DNA of 64,000 nucleotides from Pristionchus mayeri (GCA_036245805.1 BTRK01000007.1:248001-312000); one strand, 5' to 3'; shown: positions 1 to 12,826, counted from the first letter of the stretch. The notes: generated by a model from the letters alone, not told the origin. Numbers and translations: made by a program.

Positions 1-1806
1 GTACAACGAAAAATAATGTCCCAATGTGAAGAGTGTTCTAGGGGTAACTTTTCACGTAGAGTTCGAAAATCGACCTTAGAAAGCCGTACCTCTAACCCCT
101 CATTTCCTGTGTCGAGCTGTATCTGGGTGGTCGGTTTTTATATCTTTTGAACGGCTCATCCAAACCTCATAAATGTATAGTGATTCTGAAAGATATCGAC
201 GAGATAAGCATTTTTACTGTTGGAAGTAAAAGGATAGCTCATCTGTGAAAACAATTATGATTATTTGAAAAATTTTCCAAGAATCAAAATTGACGTCCTG
301 GAAAATTTTAATCCGAATGCCCCTTTTAAAATATGCTAGTTAGATTCTACGTGAAAAGTTACCCCTAGGTACTTCTTTTCGCTAAAAAAGAGGCCAATGC
401 ATGGGGTCTCCTAATTCGCCGAACATGTTATTGTCGTAATTCTTAGTAGAAATATGTCTATTTCAGGCGAATCATCGCCAAATCAGATCAGTTTCGAACT
501 AATTTTGACGATTCTAGAATACGTAAGTAAAAATACACTGAAAAAATCGGGGTTTGGGTCAAGTCTAAAAATTCGATTTTTCCTACTTTGAAAAATCTCA
601 AATTTGAACGTTGTTATCTTAAAATTTTCAAAAGAAATATCGCTTTTACCGGGTGAATCTTATAATAGGTACCGACATAGACTAGAAAATGGTGTAGAGA
701 GGCTCCTCACCAATTGCGATACGTGAAATATTCTCGCCTGAAAACGCTATTAAGAAAGATCAGGATTTGCAATATATTGAATTTTCAAAGCATTTTCTTT
801 AAAAATTAATCAATTTTTGTTGATTAATGCTTTCTCGCTCATGATGTGTTGATTAACGTTGAATAGAGTGGATTATGCGTTGTTTTCAAAGTTTCGATTT
901 TCACAATGGTGAAAATTTAGATTTTTTTCGATCTTTGAAATCTGTACGTATTTTCCGATCACGTTACATGCCAAAGTTGTTGTACGCATGAAATTATTCC
1001 ATTCCCATCGAAAATACCCATTATTTGTTCGTAAATATTATTTACATACTCTCAAAACATCGTTTTCGGGCGAGAATATTTCAAGTATTGCAATTGGTGA
1101 GGAGCCTCTCTACACCATTTTCTAATCTATGTCGGTACCTATTATACGATTCACTCGGTAAATGCGATATTTTTTTTGAAAATTTTAAGATAACAACGTT
1201 CAAAATTGAGATTTTTCGAAGTAGGAAAAATCGAATTTTTAGACTTGACCCAAACCCCGATTTTTTCAGTGTATTTTTACTTACTTATTCTAGAATCGTC
1301 AAAATTAGTTTGAAACTGATCTCATTTGGCGATTATTCGCCTGAAATAGACATATTTCTACTAAGAATTACGACAATTACATGTTCGGCGAATTAGGAGA
1401 CCCCATGCATTGGCCTCTTTTTTAGCGAAAATAAGTACCTAGGGGTAACTTTTCACGTAGAATCTAACTAGCATATTTTAAAAGGGGCATTCGGATTAAA
1501 ATTTTCCAGGACGTCAATTTTGATTCTTGGAAAATTTTTCAAATAGTCATAATTGTTTTCACAGATGAGCTATCCTTTTACTTCCAACAGTAAAAATGCT
1601 TATCTCGTCGATATCTTTCAGAATCACTATACATTTATGAGGTTTGGATGAGCCGTTCAAAAGATATAAAAACCGACCACCCAGATACAGCTCGACACAG
1701 GAAATGAGGGGTTAGAGATACGGCTTTCTAAGGTCGATTTTCGAACTCTACGTGAAAAGTTACCCCTAGAACAGTCTTCACATTGGGACTTTATTTTTCG
1801 TTGTAC
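1..1806. repeat. 1.8 kb palindromic (foldback) repeat
   Basis: The first and last ~890 bases are inverted copies of each other: the window opens with GTACAACGAAAAATAATGTC and the same sequence returns in reverse complement ending at 1806. Internal blocks also pair, for example 660-740 with 1070-1150 (GGTGTAGAGAGGCTCCTCACC and its complement). The centre is near 903. No transposase is encoded; short open frames here are non-coding. The left edge is cut by the window start, so the true end may lie outside. It is likely a non-autonomous foldback transposon. Confidence 0.85.
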
Positions 1807-2089
1807 GGCACAAGGTTAGTTCTCTCAGATAGTCACTCATATAGTCCACAGTAACGATTGTCCATACCAAATGTGAATACTATTGAATGGAGTAACCATT
1901 GCCCAATCACACATACCGTGGAGTTTCCATCAGCTGTTCTCACGTGTTTTTAGCAAACGTTTATGTAATGGATACTGAAGTCACCCAAAATCACGTTTTC
2001 ATAAATTTTTATTTTTTTTGCGACAGACTTCTTCTTGATGAAATCATCTTTCTTTTTTCACAGTTTTATAATGCATGAATTACTAAATA

Positions 2090-2130
2090 TACAGTCGCGC
2101 GCATAAGTGAGTGGAAAGTTTTTGAATTTG
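2090..2130 (+). mobile_element. Possible Tc1-type terminal repeat
   Basis: TACAGTCGCGCGCATAAGTG followed by AGTGGAAAG resembles the outer end of Tc1/Tc3-family terminal inverted repeats (TA then CAGT...). No matching inverted end was found in the next 2 kb, and 2130-2720 has only short unrecognised open frames. It may be a solo end of a decayed element. Confidence 0.3.
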
Positions 2131-2918
2131 TTGCAACTTTTTGCCCAGGAAAGTCATCATTCTGGCACTAGGGTGTTATGTACCAAATTCATCGGAGATT
2201 ATTATCATGGTATTATGGTATGACGTCATCGCATAGTTATTGCGTAGTGATGACGCAATCAATCCGCACTTTTTCAGAACTGCATTATTCTTACATAGAT
2301 TTTTTTCCTGTTCGCCATACTTTCTATAATTGGAGATATGACCGAGATCTACCAAGAAAAATTTTTTGAAGGTGCTGCTCGGTCGCACATTTGCTGCAGC
2401 CTTGCTGCAAAAATATGGTCTGAAATTTGGAACTCAGCTCCTAGACGAGCTAGGGACTCGTTCAAAGCATCAAAATGATCGTCCTCATCATCCCAGACGA
2501 TCCTGAGAATATGAAGACAAAATCTCATCCCCCCATTGACGCATTTTCGAGCGAACATTTTCCAAACTTCCGACTTTGTAATTACCCAGTATTCAACATT
2601 TTCTTGCACACAATTTCGCCTACTACTAAATTGTCCTAGAAAATTGGGAATATGCACCGAAAATAGAAAGTTGAATGTGCCTAAACATGGGACTAATCGA
2701 GGTGAAGAGATTCGATTTTTTTAAATCGAGCTAATGTCAATAGTTTATGTATTTATTTTTGCCCTATCCTAGTGTTGTTATAAACTGATTATAGTTAAAT
2801 AGAATTCACAATGGATCGGCTGAAAAACGCAGATATTTTTGTAAAAATGAAAACCTGAACTTTTCCGCGATTCACCAGACATCATTGCACGACGGTTTTT
2901 TGACGAAAAAGTGGCCCC

Positions 2919-3310
2919 AGGGGTAACTTTTAGCGTAGATTCTAATGCGCTTAGTTAAAAAACTACATCCCACGAAAAAGTTTTCAGGACGACAGTTTTG
3001 AGATATCAAATGGGTAAAAAAAATTTCGAAAGGTAGTCAGATTTTCACCTCCAACTGCAAAAACACTTCTTTCGTCAAGATATTTCAGAATTAGCATATG
3101 TTTATGGGGTTTGGAAGCATCGTTCTCGACTTTCAAAAAAATGACAGCCCAAGTTCAGTGCATGACACGAAATGAGATGTCAGAGATACGGCTTCCTAAG
3201 GTCGATTTTCGAATTATACGTGAAAAGTTACCCTAGGAACTTATTAATATCGAGAATTTATTTTTCACTGTACGGCCTCTGCTCAGTTCTCTCAGATAGT
3301 CACTCATATT
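2919..3310. repeat. Half copy of the 1-1806 palindrome
   Basis: This segment aligns with 1441-1850: the AGGGGTAACTTT...CGTAGA block, the capped ATCTCAG-type middle, GTGAAAAGTTACCC, and TTATTTTTC..TGTACGGC. Similarity continues past the palindrome end into a shared flank, CTCTCAGATAGTCACTCAT (about 1823 and 3288). The repeated unit is therefore larger than the palindrome itself. The copy is clearly diverged, and only one arm is present. Confidence 0.7.
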
Positions 3311-4059
3311 TCCTTCCAAGCTCGCCAAATGTTATGTGTACAACGTAGTATGGAGTACCACTAAATATCTCCAATTAGCGCATATTGAAATTAGGGTTCG
3401 ATTTAATCCACTAAGAAAGAACCTCTGCTGTTTCTTTTGAATATGATAAGTAATGAGTGCTGGCGATCAATAACTACAAATGAATGACAGGAAAAATATT
3501 ATAGACTAAAACGCTACGGTGGGTCACCGAAGTATCAATAACATAAAATTTTGTTAAAAACAAGGGAAAGCAACTGGTTCAAATCGCATGAAATGTCTGA
3601 TTGGTCAATGGTTGCTCTATTCAATAGTTTTGGCATTTGTGATGGACAATCGTTACCGTGGAGTATAAGTTCCTCCGAAAAAAAAATTCTAAAAACTTTA
3701 AGGACAACCCAATAATGGATCTTTGACTCTTAGTCAAAACATATTTTTTTCCGAACATTTTAAGCCCAGCGCTATATATGTAGCTCATCTGGGAGCTGAA
3801 ATGCAGTATAACCGGGTGCAACATCGGAAATTTCCTAAACTCATGCTCTTGGACCAACGACATACACGATGCAAAATCTCTTCATCACCCATACCCCTCT
3901 CGGATTCGAGTCTGAAACTCAGCAGTTTATCTCCTGAATTGTGCGGGTGCGCAATAGGTGCGCCACTGAATTCCCCCATCTAGTAGATCTGGTGTCACAG
4001 TTGGTAGTTGTAAGCTGGATGTGTTGCTTTACTGCGATGGACAGCATGGTTGCGGTTGA
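3311..4059. other. No recognisable gene
   Basis: AT-rich sequence with only short open frames and no splice or domain pattern I recognise. The phrase TAGCTCATCTGGGAGCTGA near 3781 recurs near 50240, so part of it belongs to a dispersed repeat. Confidence 0.5.
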
Positions 4060-4262
4060 AAAACAAATTATTTAATAAAATATCGGATTTTACATAACGG
4101 TTGTATTTTATCTGAATGAGCCAATGTTGTTTCCGAATCATGCATTTTGTAATCTCCTATCTTTTCTTATTTCTCTTACTCAATTGTCGATGTAATGAAG
4201 ATATTCGAGATAATCAAATACGTCGTCATCGACAAGGCTGTCGATTATATACAATATTCAAT
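4060..4262 (+). repeat. Exon-like duplicated segment (copy 1)
   Basis: About 200 bases resemble 32395-32604: a TATCGGATTTTA start, a TTCTTATTTCTCTTA stretch that looks like a splice acceptor, then a coding-like block. This copy reads DVMKIFEIIKYVVIDKAVDY; the other reads DVMKRLDTIKYVIIDKDIDY and is followed by a stop. Differences between the copies tend to preserve the peptide. I do not recognise the family. Confidence 0.5.
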
Positions 4263-4265
4263 ATT

Positions 4266-4817
4266 TTATTCAAGCCTCAGGTCAATAGCCTGTTGAAAGG
4301 AACAGCCATTCCATTGGATGGGATCTCTTCTGCACTTATTAGCCCATGTTACTCCAAATACTTTGACAAATTCGTCCCGCCATCTGATTTTTGGGCGTCC
4401 AGGAGGTCGCAATCTATCCCACGGTGTCCAATTGAGAATTCTTGTAGTCCATCTATTGTCGTCCAGCGTAGCTAGTCTCTTCGCCCAATTCCATTTTCTC
4501 CGCATCGCTCGTACTCGAATGTCTTCTAAGGGCACCTTCCTACTGAGCCAATCGTTGGTCTTCCGATCAAATCTAGTCACGCTGGCCATTTTCCTCATCA
4601 TAGATCTCTGTGCTACAATCAGTCTTTTCCGCTCAGACTTCGTAGTGCTCCAAACTTCACTTCCATAAAGAAAACTCGGCTCGATGCACATTCTGAATAC
4701 TTTTGTCTTGAGCGCCATTGCCACACTTCGACTAGTCATGAATTCTTGAAACTTGTTAAATGATCTCCATGCTGCACCTATCCTCCTATTCAATTCCAGC
4801 TTCAAGTCCTGAACCAT
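4266..4817 (-). pseudogene. RTE-like non-LTR retrotransposon, C-terminal fragment
   Basis: A 183-codon frame reads as the C-terminal end of a non-LTR endonuclease/reverse transcriptase polyprotein. Near the start are NRRIGAAWRSF, then TKVFRMCIEPSFLYGSEVW, and a terminal block with RPPGRPKIRWRDEFVK and the ending WANKCRRDPIQW. These are the usual thumb and post-RT signatures of RTE-type elements (RRPPGRPKxRWxDD). The catalytic part of the polymerase (YADD) and the endonuclease are absent, so this is a 5'-truncated copy. It would have acted in target-primed reverse transcription but cannot do so alone. Confidence 0.85.
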
Positions 4818-6164
4818 CAGGCGAATGAAATCCGTAGTGAAGAATTAAATTTTAATATTTGCATAATTTTTGCCGATTATATAAGCCATGATCGAACTAG
4901 TTCATATCAATGAACTCTTGAACCCTCACGGTAACGCTAATCCTACTAGTTCGATACCGCATCCTCTTTCGAAAGAACCTCTCTGCTCTCCAGTTTCATT
5001 TGCGAATGCCAGTTTGACCACGTCCACGTTCATTCTCAAGTCCAGTTACGGAAAAATGGCTTGATCTGAACTGCTGTTGCTATCGAGGAGAGCCACAGAG
5101 TTAAAATGCATTAAAAATACATATCCAAATTTGCAACCGCATTTCCTATGTTTCATAGTGTTCTTATAAATTTAGCAATTGCCGATCATTCAGTAAAGGG
5201 ATCATTAAGTAGCAGCCTCCACTAACAATAAATAAAGAAAGTCATCTTTCACGTTTCAATATCTACTGATGTTACAAGAGATCAATAAAATGATATTTTG
5301 CGAAACCACCAAACGAATCATAACCAATCCATCATATATTGAACCTTCAACGCATATCCGATCTCGGCTGGTGAGCGACGACGATCCGATTGGAATAGAT
5401 CATTTCCCTACTAGGAAACGCAGATCTCACTTCGGGAACTGCTTCTAGCAAATCACTCTCTGTCTTGTGAGCAAGTGTGCATCAGCGACAACAACTGCTG
5501 CTACGAACGGTCTAAGAGCGAGATTTTCGCACGCACCTGGCTAGTCCCCGTTTCACATTCTCCTTATTACTGTCAGGTGATACCAATAACCGATGGTATC
5601 TTAGCATTCCTTAGAATTAAAAAAATTAATGTCTTATTGTGTGCATACATAATTTAAATCCCATTTCAACGATCCCTCCTGACACCTCGATTCCTCCTTT
5701 GTGCACTCAGATTGATACGGCGGGTGAACTCGCCCGTCGTCCCAAACAACAGCGTCATACAGAGATAAATGATCACTCACTGTGAATCATAGATATTACC
5801 CGACATGAGCAGTGCAATTCGGGAGTATTTTTGTGGAATCGGGTGGCTCATTAAAACCATTACGAAGCGGGAACCCGAAATCGGCATGCGACGTACCGAG
5901 TAGGACTCGGGAAGCATAATTGATCACTCTGAGAGAGAATATTAGTAAATCAAAAACAATGAAGAGATGGGAAATGTACACGGCTTGGGTGATAATATAT
6001 CTCTGCTGCAACGTTAGCTTAGGAAATATAATTTTACATGAAAAAAAATCTGAGTTCCATCATTGCGACTTGACAAATATATAATACATCAACCAACTGA
6101 ACTTCAAATCTGCCTAAGTAGAAATTCCAGCGATTCACCTTTTTTTCATCATGAATTACTTATA
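4818..6164. other. No recognisable gene
   Basis: Mixed-composition sequence. Short frames at 5475-5657 (+) and 5796-6011 (-) show no domain, signal peptide or conserved splice arrangement. I see nothing else that can be supported. Confidence 0.5.
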
Positions 6165-7150
6165 TTAGGTTGTCCGGAAAGTCTTTGTGTATTTTTCGAA
6201 ACTTTATTTCTTGGGGAAGAGAAAAGCATACGTTCAATTATACCTTTCCTCATTATTGACAATATGTGCCCAACGTACCTGCAATGTATGGACCCCCTCC
6301 CTTTAGAACCCGCATGGCGCGAATCAAAGTATTGCTTGAGATCATACTCGAGACTTCAACGGTAATTGAACGACCTATCTCTAAGAACATAGGCCAGGTC
6401 TGCGAAAAGCCAGTAATCAGACGGGGCAATGCCAGGAGAATACGGGGGGTGAGGGAGAACCATCCATCCATATCCAGCCAATTCCTGCTTGACTTGATTG
6501 TAGAACTGGTGACGGGGGTCATTTTGTTAATTGAACACTTTCTTGTCCTCCAGCCTTCAACGATCGACTTCCAACTTCAAATTCTGTAGGTGTGTGACGT
6601 ACTTGACCCCGGTGATTGACATGCCCTGACGTAGTTGCTCCGATTAGATCACGCCATCCGCTCCCCACCACATTACCAGCTTCTTTTTCTTGGGGTGCAG
6701 GTGAAGTTTGGGGACACCGTGCGGGGTCTCTCCTTCTCCAAGAAACTGGGCTCTGCTGTGGTTATTATCGTAGAGGACCCACTACTCAATACCCGTTATG
6801 AGCCGTTCCAGACATCGATCCCCACCTTAGAGAATGAGGTGAGTAATGGAATCATCAACTCGACGTTCTCGGCTGGCTTGGTTCAGATCATGGGATATGA
6901 ATCGACCGATTAATTTCCTCCTTTGAAGAAATCTCAAGCCTTCTCTGACAGTGTTATGGTGGACTCTGTGCAATATAAATTTCACGGGCACTTTGAAGTG
7001 GGTCCGTTTCAACAGCTTTCTTCAATTCCCAAAATGCAACGAACGAGGTCTCCCAGATCGATCCCATTCATTGAGGGAAAAGTCGTCTTCTTCGAAGCGA
7101 TGGATCCAATTCCTGAAGGTCATGTAGAGGTGGCATGTGTAGTATAAAAA
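6165..7150 (-). pseudogene. Mariner-family transposase, broken
   Basis: At 6165 a terminal repeat, TTAGGTTGTCCGGAAAGTCT, follows a TA. Reading the minus strand in three frames gives transposase blocks in the correct order. RFISHDLNQASRERRV (about 6890-6840) matches the linker motif before the first catalytic Asp. LHLHPKKKKLVMWWG (about 6700) matches the block after it. HPPYSPGIAPSDYWLF (about 6440) carries the last catalytic Asp of the mariner D34D signature (usually SPDLAPSD). Stops and frame changes separate the blocks, so no active enzyme is possible. The second terminal repeat was not found near 7150-7300. Confidence 0.85.
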
Positions 7151-7258
7151 TTCTTCAGTAGGGTCTCCGAATCCTTCATCGTGGTGTAGGATAGAGTGAT
7201 GTAAAGCAGAACATGTCGGAAGTGGGTGGCTCCAGAAACATACATCATTGCTCTAGGA

Positions 7259-7295
7259 TGCAATAATCGCACAAATTATTTGTGCGATTATTGCA
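7259..7295. repeat. Near-perfect short hairpin
   Basis: TGCAATAATCGCACAAAT is followed directly by its reverse complement (ending at 7295), giving an 18-base stem with almost no loop. A second hairpin at about 7605-7650 pairs GAACAATCACGGTGA with TCACCGTGATTGTTC. No gene is attached to either. Confidence 0.75.
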
Positions 7296-7659
7296 ACCTC
7301 GATGTCACCAGTTCAGATTTCGCATTTTCTGTATTTCGCTTCTCTCGTTCTATTTCGCCTAGATTATCTAACCATGCTCACCAGAATTCCAGTTTTATTT
7401 CGTGGACGTTCTCAGACAGTCCAGCAGCAAGAAATGCTTGATCCAACCCAGCCACAGCAGCTGATGCGTTCGAGGGTAGCTGTATAACCATTTGCTTTTA
7501 TTTTCTTTACTCAGCAATTGTTCAAAAAAGGTCAATCGAAATATTCGAAACTGTCATTTCTAAGTTTCCAGATATTCATATTATCTCCGTAATGAAGGAA
7601 CAATCACGGTGAATGATATTCTATCGTCACCGTGATTGTTCCGTGATTGTTGCGATCTT

Positions 7660-8075
7660 TGAGTAACATGTATTTCCTATATGACTCCATACATAGTTTT
7701 GTTCTCCTCGATACCTCTTGTCTCTACTCGATCGCTCCTCTTACTCATAGCCTCCGTTCCTATCATAATTTACGCATCGCAGTACCGTATGTTATGCCTC
7801 GTTCTTTCTGAACATGTGTCATCCGTTCCCTAATGCTCTGGAACTCCCTTCCTAACCCAGTAGTAACCATGCCCCGTTTCCCTTATCGGCAGCTCTTAAA
7901 AATGACTTCTTCTTTTGTCCTCCAGTCATCCAACGTAAAAATGTAACACAGAACTGCCACATTTCCCCACCCTCTCACAAGCTCGCCCGAGCCAAAATAC
8001 CACCTTATATCCTCATAACGTCACTCCCGCACCCTACATGTGTTGGAGAATAAAGAATAATAATAAGAATATTCT
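7660..8075 (+). mobile_element. Non-LTR retrotransposon 3' end
   Basis: In one frame, PNALELPS... then SNHAPFPLSAALKNDFFF resembles the LWNSLPxx...APSLSxFKxxL motif found at the C-terminus of CR1/L2/RTE-like polyproteins. After the frame ends, GAATAAAGAATAATAATAAG gives an AATAAA signal and a TAA-type simple tail, as expected for the 3' end of such an element. Everything upstream is missing or decayed. Confidence 0.55.
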
Positions 8076-8640
8076 GTTTGACATTCGCAGTTCAACAATC
8101 TTGGAGTTATACTTTATTTAGAAAGAGTTGCAAGATCTATCGCCGCGTTTCAAATCTAAGTTTTACACCTTACTACTGAAACACGAAAAATTCTAGACAC
8201 AAAATAATATGCACTATTTTCGATGGCGACACTCCAGTTGCTTATTACTCAATTCTATCCGTAATCGTCTCACTTTTTCTATGTCTCAACTTTCTTCTGT
8301 GACTGCTCTTATTATCGATAGCCTTGTCAGTGACGACTAGAGTTCGAGAAATGACACGAACCGACACCGCGGGGCACCGCGAACGAGGAATGAGAGGGAG
8401 GGAAGTGCGGGTCGACCCGCATACTTTGAGGGAGATCCGACACCGGAGTGCCCTAATGCACGCCTTTTGATATTCCCTGCGCTAATAATTGATCGTGACG
8501 TGAATTATCATCATCTCGCTCGTCTCTACACAGCCTGTCAGATTGAATGAAAATGGCCAATATCGCGGCGGACGTATTCTAATGAGAGAAAGGGAGAGAC
8601 CGATCATTTCACCCCATTTTTGAGGTTTTGCGGTCAGTTT
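8076..8640. other. No recognisable gene
   Basis: AT-rich at first, then a GC-rich patch (8335-8460) containing GTGCGGGTCGACCCGCATAC, a local inverted repeat. No coding or RNA-gene signature is visible. Confidence 0.4.
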
Positions 8641-8644
8641 TTTC

Positions 8645-9002
8645 TTCCTAGAGCGCTACAAAAATTGATGCTACGCGAAACCTAGGTCGAAATTTAAAAA
8701 TCCGCTACCATCACTTATTCCCCGATGCCTTGGCTATCGACTCATGTATTTCATTGGTTAAGCAGATTGACCTTACGAGCCTAGTTACAATTTTAAGGTC
8801 GAAAATAGTCATTTTCGCCGCTTGTTCTTCATAGAGCTCTACGTAAATTGATGCTACGCGAAACCTAGGCCGAAATTTAAAAATCCGCTACTATAACTTA
8901 TTCCCCGATGCCTTGGCTATAGACTCTTATATTTCATTGGTTTTTCAGATTGACCTTACGAGACTAGTTACAATTTTAATGTCGAAAATAGCAATTTTCG
9001 AA
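8645..9002 (+). repeat. Tandem duplication, ~182 bp unit
   Basis: Two head-to-tail copies each contain ATTGATGCTACGCGAAACCT, then CCCCGATGCCTTGGCTAT, then AGATTGACCTTACGAG and ACAATTTTAA.GTCGAAAAT. The second copy begins near 8830. They differ by scattered substitutions and small indels, so the duplication is not very recent. Confidence 0.85.
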
Positions 9003-9975
9003 TACAAATTGGATATGTTTCTCAATTTATATTTGATTTTCGAGTTTTTGAATGTCGTTAAAACTGAAATTTTTTGTGTTTCATCAAGGAAATTTCAGTC
9101 TTTACATCCTTCGTCTGACCGTTCGGGGGGAACTGTGAGAGAGAAATGCCTCGGAAGTGATTGAGAGAACGAACAAAGAAGGACCTCGTCCGCCAACAAA
9201 ATGGACTTTTTCATCCATCCTGACATGCTGTGTCATGCTGCACTAAATGTTCAAGAACTGAAGATTAAGCTCTCGATATTATCGTCTTATTGCCATGACA
9301 AAATATTAAGCAAAAGTATTCGTTGGACAGTCCTAATTTCAGCGATTTCAGTCGATAGTGAACAATGATTTCTGACAATGAACCACAATAAAAACACTTT
9401 TTTGTCCTAAGTTGGTAATCCCAATAAGCATCCGCAGCATACCTGCATCTCCCATCGTCGCCCTACTTCTTGTAATCATCGGCCATTATATGATTTTTAT
9501 TGTGTGTTTTCACTTCGAAAAGATCCATGGATTGATGTCAGTAGAAACACGGAGGAATATATCGGGATAGTGAATCGCGAGACTTGCTGGAAACACATTT
9601 TCATTTTATCATATCATGTCGACTCGATTCGGGCGCGAGTTTGCTCCTGATTCAGACTTACCTGAAGAGTGTTCGCCCTACTGTCACAGGGACTACATAA
9701 ATGTAAACGGTAGGGTTACCATAGATGCGTTGTTGTGGTTTAAGCGGGCAGCGATAATTATGGTGATTTGTTAATGATATTAGGCGAAATTCTACTCTTA
9801 TTAACTCACTCGAATCTTATTTACTCACTCGAATTTCATATGATCTCCGTGAAAAATCAGTGTTAAATGGTCTCTTTCATTACCCGTGTTTTAAATTTTT
9901 GAATCTTTCGGTCTGGGACCTTTGGTTCTTTAAATGAGCAGATCATAGATGATCTCCCATTCATTATCTAGGGAC
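9003..9975. other. No recognisable gene
   Basis: I see no supported coding exon, RNA gene or structured repeat. Around 9800 there is a short local direct repeat (TTA..TCACTCGAAT). Confidence 0.5.
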
Positions 9976-9979
9976 CACA

Positions 9980-10072
9980 AGGGGTATAGCCGAAATGAAC
10001 CTATGTCACCCTAACTATGCTCAAAATGCCCGCAGGTATCCAAATAAGATCATGCTTTTGGCCGTTTGTAGT
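9980..10072 (+). repeat. Dispersed repeat, copy 1 (second at 61824)
   Basis: About 90 bases (GGTATAGCCGAAATGAACCT ... CATGCTTTTGGCCGTTTG) recur at 61824-61912 with few differences. This copy abuts the left end of the giant palindrome. The other abuts a segment (61930 onward) that is itself related to the interior of the palindrome arms. Confidence 0.8.
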
Positions 10073-10079
10073 GGAGTAC

Positions 10080-12826
10080 GGTAGTGGAGTGATGCTTGGA
10101 TACGGTACCTGCTGAGGATACGGTGGGCAGGTCGTCAGAGGGCGGGTTCTGGGGTCGCAGCTTGCTGCGAGCGGGCGTGGTCTTGATGGGGGGGGGGGCG
10201 TGAGAGGGAGGGGAGGGAGGAGGGAGGATGAAGGAAGGGACGAGGAGGGGGAGAACCGGGAGTGGGAATGACGGAGGCGAACGAGACCGTGCGACGACTG
10301 CTGCTGCAAATTATTATAATATTTTATGATTCATAATAATTTATTTTCATATGGTGTCCTTTATCAACACTATTGTCAGGCTTTACCCAGACACTGTACT
10401 TTTTTTGCAGCAAAAATATTTTGGCAATAAAACTTATGTTTCAACCGCATTACATTTTCACAAACTCTCGCTTCCTGTAATCGTACCACCAGTGAATTTT
10501 CGGGGAACAAAATTTATTTATTTAACATGATCCAACTATTCTAATTATTCTCAGTGTCACCCTACCTCCTCTTGATCTTGGAAGGTGATTCCCCTCCTCC
10601 CGTTCCTCCTCTCGGTGTTATCTTCACTCCCGTTCTCTATCCCCTCACTCTTCGCACTTCCTCCCCCTCCTCCTCCTGCCATAACTCCGTTCTCCTTCGC
10701 AGGCGAAGCGTGGGAAGACGCGCGACCTGAAAGTGTGTTTTATTCCAGTCAATTGATCTTGTTCCTAGCCCTATGATGTTAAATCAAGAATATGTATTGA
10801 ACCGTACAATGTGCAACTCATTATGGACAACCAAGTTTTCGCAACCTAATGCATTCCCACAACCGCAATTTACGAGGTTCACTACTTCGCACTTTTCATT
10901 CAAAATACCTTCCCTATAGCTTCTGATTTTCCCATAGCTACAAAATAGCTTCTGCATAATCCATGCATTCTTCATTCACCACTAGCCGGCGAGAGCACTG
11001 CTGCAGTTGCTGCAGTTGCTGCAGCTTCGGACGTGCTGCTTCGTTCTCTCCTCCACCAGTACTTCTCTTGTGGGGTTTGGAAGAGGCCACCTCCTCGGCC
11101 AGTCGATCTCTCTCTGCTATCTATAAGAAGAAGAAATTATTTTGAAAGAACGGAAAAAAAAAGATCCAAGGAATTGCATACCCAGAGAAATATGCAAAAA
11201 CATATCTCATTGAGGCATCAGCAAAGTGTGTGAATGTAATTCTAATCTCGCATACATTTATTTTTAAGGTGAATTCTGCACTCATCTCCAGCAGCCTACT
11301 AATCTAGCGTTTCATGAATATCTGACCGTCATCTCTCATCTAAAAACATCAATACTCGGCTGATTTTTCCGAAATATTTGAATAACAATAAATCCCACTC
11401 CCTACTTTCAACGAGTTTGCTCAGTAACCTAAAAGATTTCCCTTCTCACCTCTTCCTCAGTCATATCCTGTTGTATTCCATCTACGATCTGTGCTATGAC
11501 TCGTGTAGAGAGAGGAATGCCCGGCTGCCCGTCCAACTCAACCAAATGACGGAAGAGATCGTGACTGAAAGGAACGCGAATGTTTAGAATTGATATGGAA
11601 TCTTCTAGCATATTAGAGTCCATTGGAATCAATCTGCAATCGATTTTTTTCAATATAATTCGAAAATTCGTGAACAAATGTGGTCGGTATATTCGTGTTT
11701 CTGTTACTTGGTAAATGCAGTCCAAATTGAATAGGATCAATAGGGAGGATGCGAAGTCAAAAGCTAAAAAATAGCTCGCTTCGTTTCGATTATATCCTTC
11801 TTCTTCCTCTCCCTCTTCATTATCATGTCGCACCCGAGACGACCCTGCACATTCATTCGAAAAGCGCGAAATCATCGGGCAGCAAATTTGTCCTTTCAAG
11901 TCACCCATTCCATCCGTCACATAAAGAGAAGGAGCATTACATTATAAATCCAGCAATTAATCGTAATAAAACCGTAGGAGAAAATGGGTCACCCTGTCAG
12001 CAGTCTGGAATACGTGTTTCTGGAATCTCCAGCACTTGAGATGGAAGGGCGTCAGCTGGTGCTGCACGTCGTCTGAGGCACGCAGCTGAACGGAAACAAT
12101 TGCAAGTTGTTTACGCACACCCTCACGATACCCGACAAGGTGCACAGGGGAGCGGGGTTGAAGCTGGAAATCGAAAACCGGGGGTGTTTAGGGTCAAAAG
12201 GGGGGGGGGGGGGGGTAATCGTAAATGATCCTTTTTTGTGACAAAATTTTCCAAAAAAACCGGTGGTGTTTCACAGCTGGCTTCGATGGTGCCCACCTAT
12301 GACAAGGTGCATTGCCAATCAACTATGACAACATCTCAACCTTTCACAACCGTTTTGCTCAGTTGAAGTGGGCTCCCACGTCCCCTCTCTCATTCAAACT
12401 TACCATAATCTGTCCCTCCGAGTCTCCCTGGGCGCTCTCGAGTGTGAGGATGGCGTCTCCGTGTCCACATCGATCTCCAAGTGAGGGGCAGCGATCTGTG
12501 AATTAAGTTTTTCTGTATAAGGCATCTGATTATTACTGTCCGATTCCATCATCAATCTAGTATAATACACTCACGAACCACGAAATCATCGGGCAATATG
12601 AGTGCGTGTGATATGGAAAAGAAATACTAATCAATTATTGTTTTTTAACCAAATGCATTCGATGCACTATCCGAAACCATCATCCCTCTAGTATCATCCA
12701 CTCGTGTAGCACCAAACCGCAGTCTTTAGTCGTTGTTTCCCAATTCCGTTGTACAACGAAACAGTATTCTCACCAGTGGTCTTCATCCATTCTCGCTCCT
12801 CTTTTGCTTCCAGAACTCTTAGACAT
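10080..12826 (-). pseudogene. PHD-less paralogue of the PHD gene, left-arm copy
   Basis: This is the mirror image of the right-arm gene at 17363-20114, with the same exon series on the minus strand from the start codon at 12826. It includes the exon encoding HDLFRHLVELDGQPG (about 11560-11450) and the one encoding IAERDRLAEEVASSKPHKRS (about 11120). The arm homology ends at about 10080, so the normal C-terminal residues (ending KYF then stop in the right copy) are replaced by unrelated repeat sequence. A ~70-base block at 10310-10390 is present here and missing on the right. A similar stretch at 31745-31790 in the third copy suggests that this arm keeps the older form. I call it truncated. 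Product function is unknown. Confidence 0.6.

Noticed and set aside
1025..1396. 123-codon frame in the first palindrome
   Set aside because: AT-biased composition, lies within an inverted-repeat arm, and has no domain or splice context.
10001..10309. Proline/serine-rich minus-strand frame at 10001-10309
   Set aside because: It is out of frame with the last exon of the arm gene, and its end lies in an unrelated dispersed repeat.
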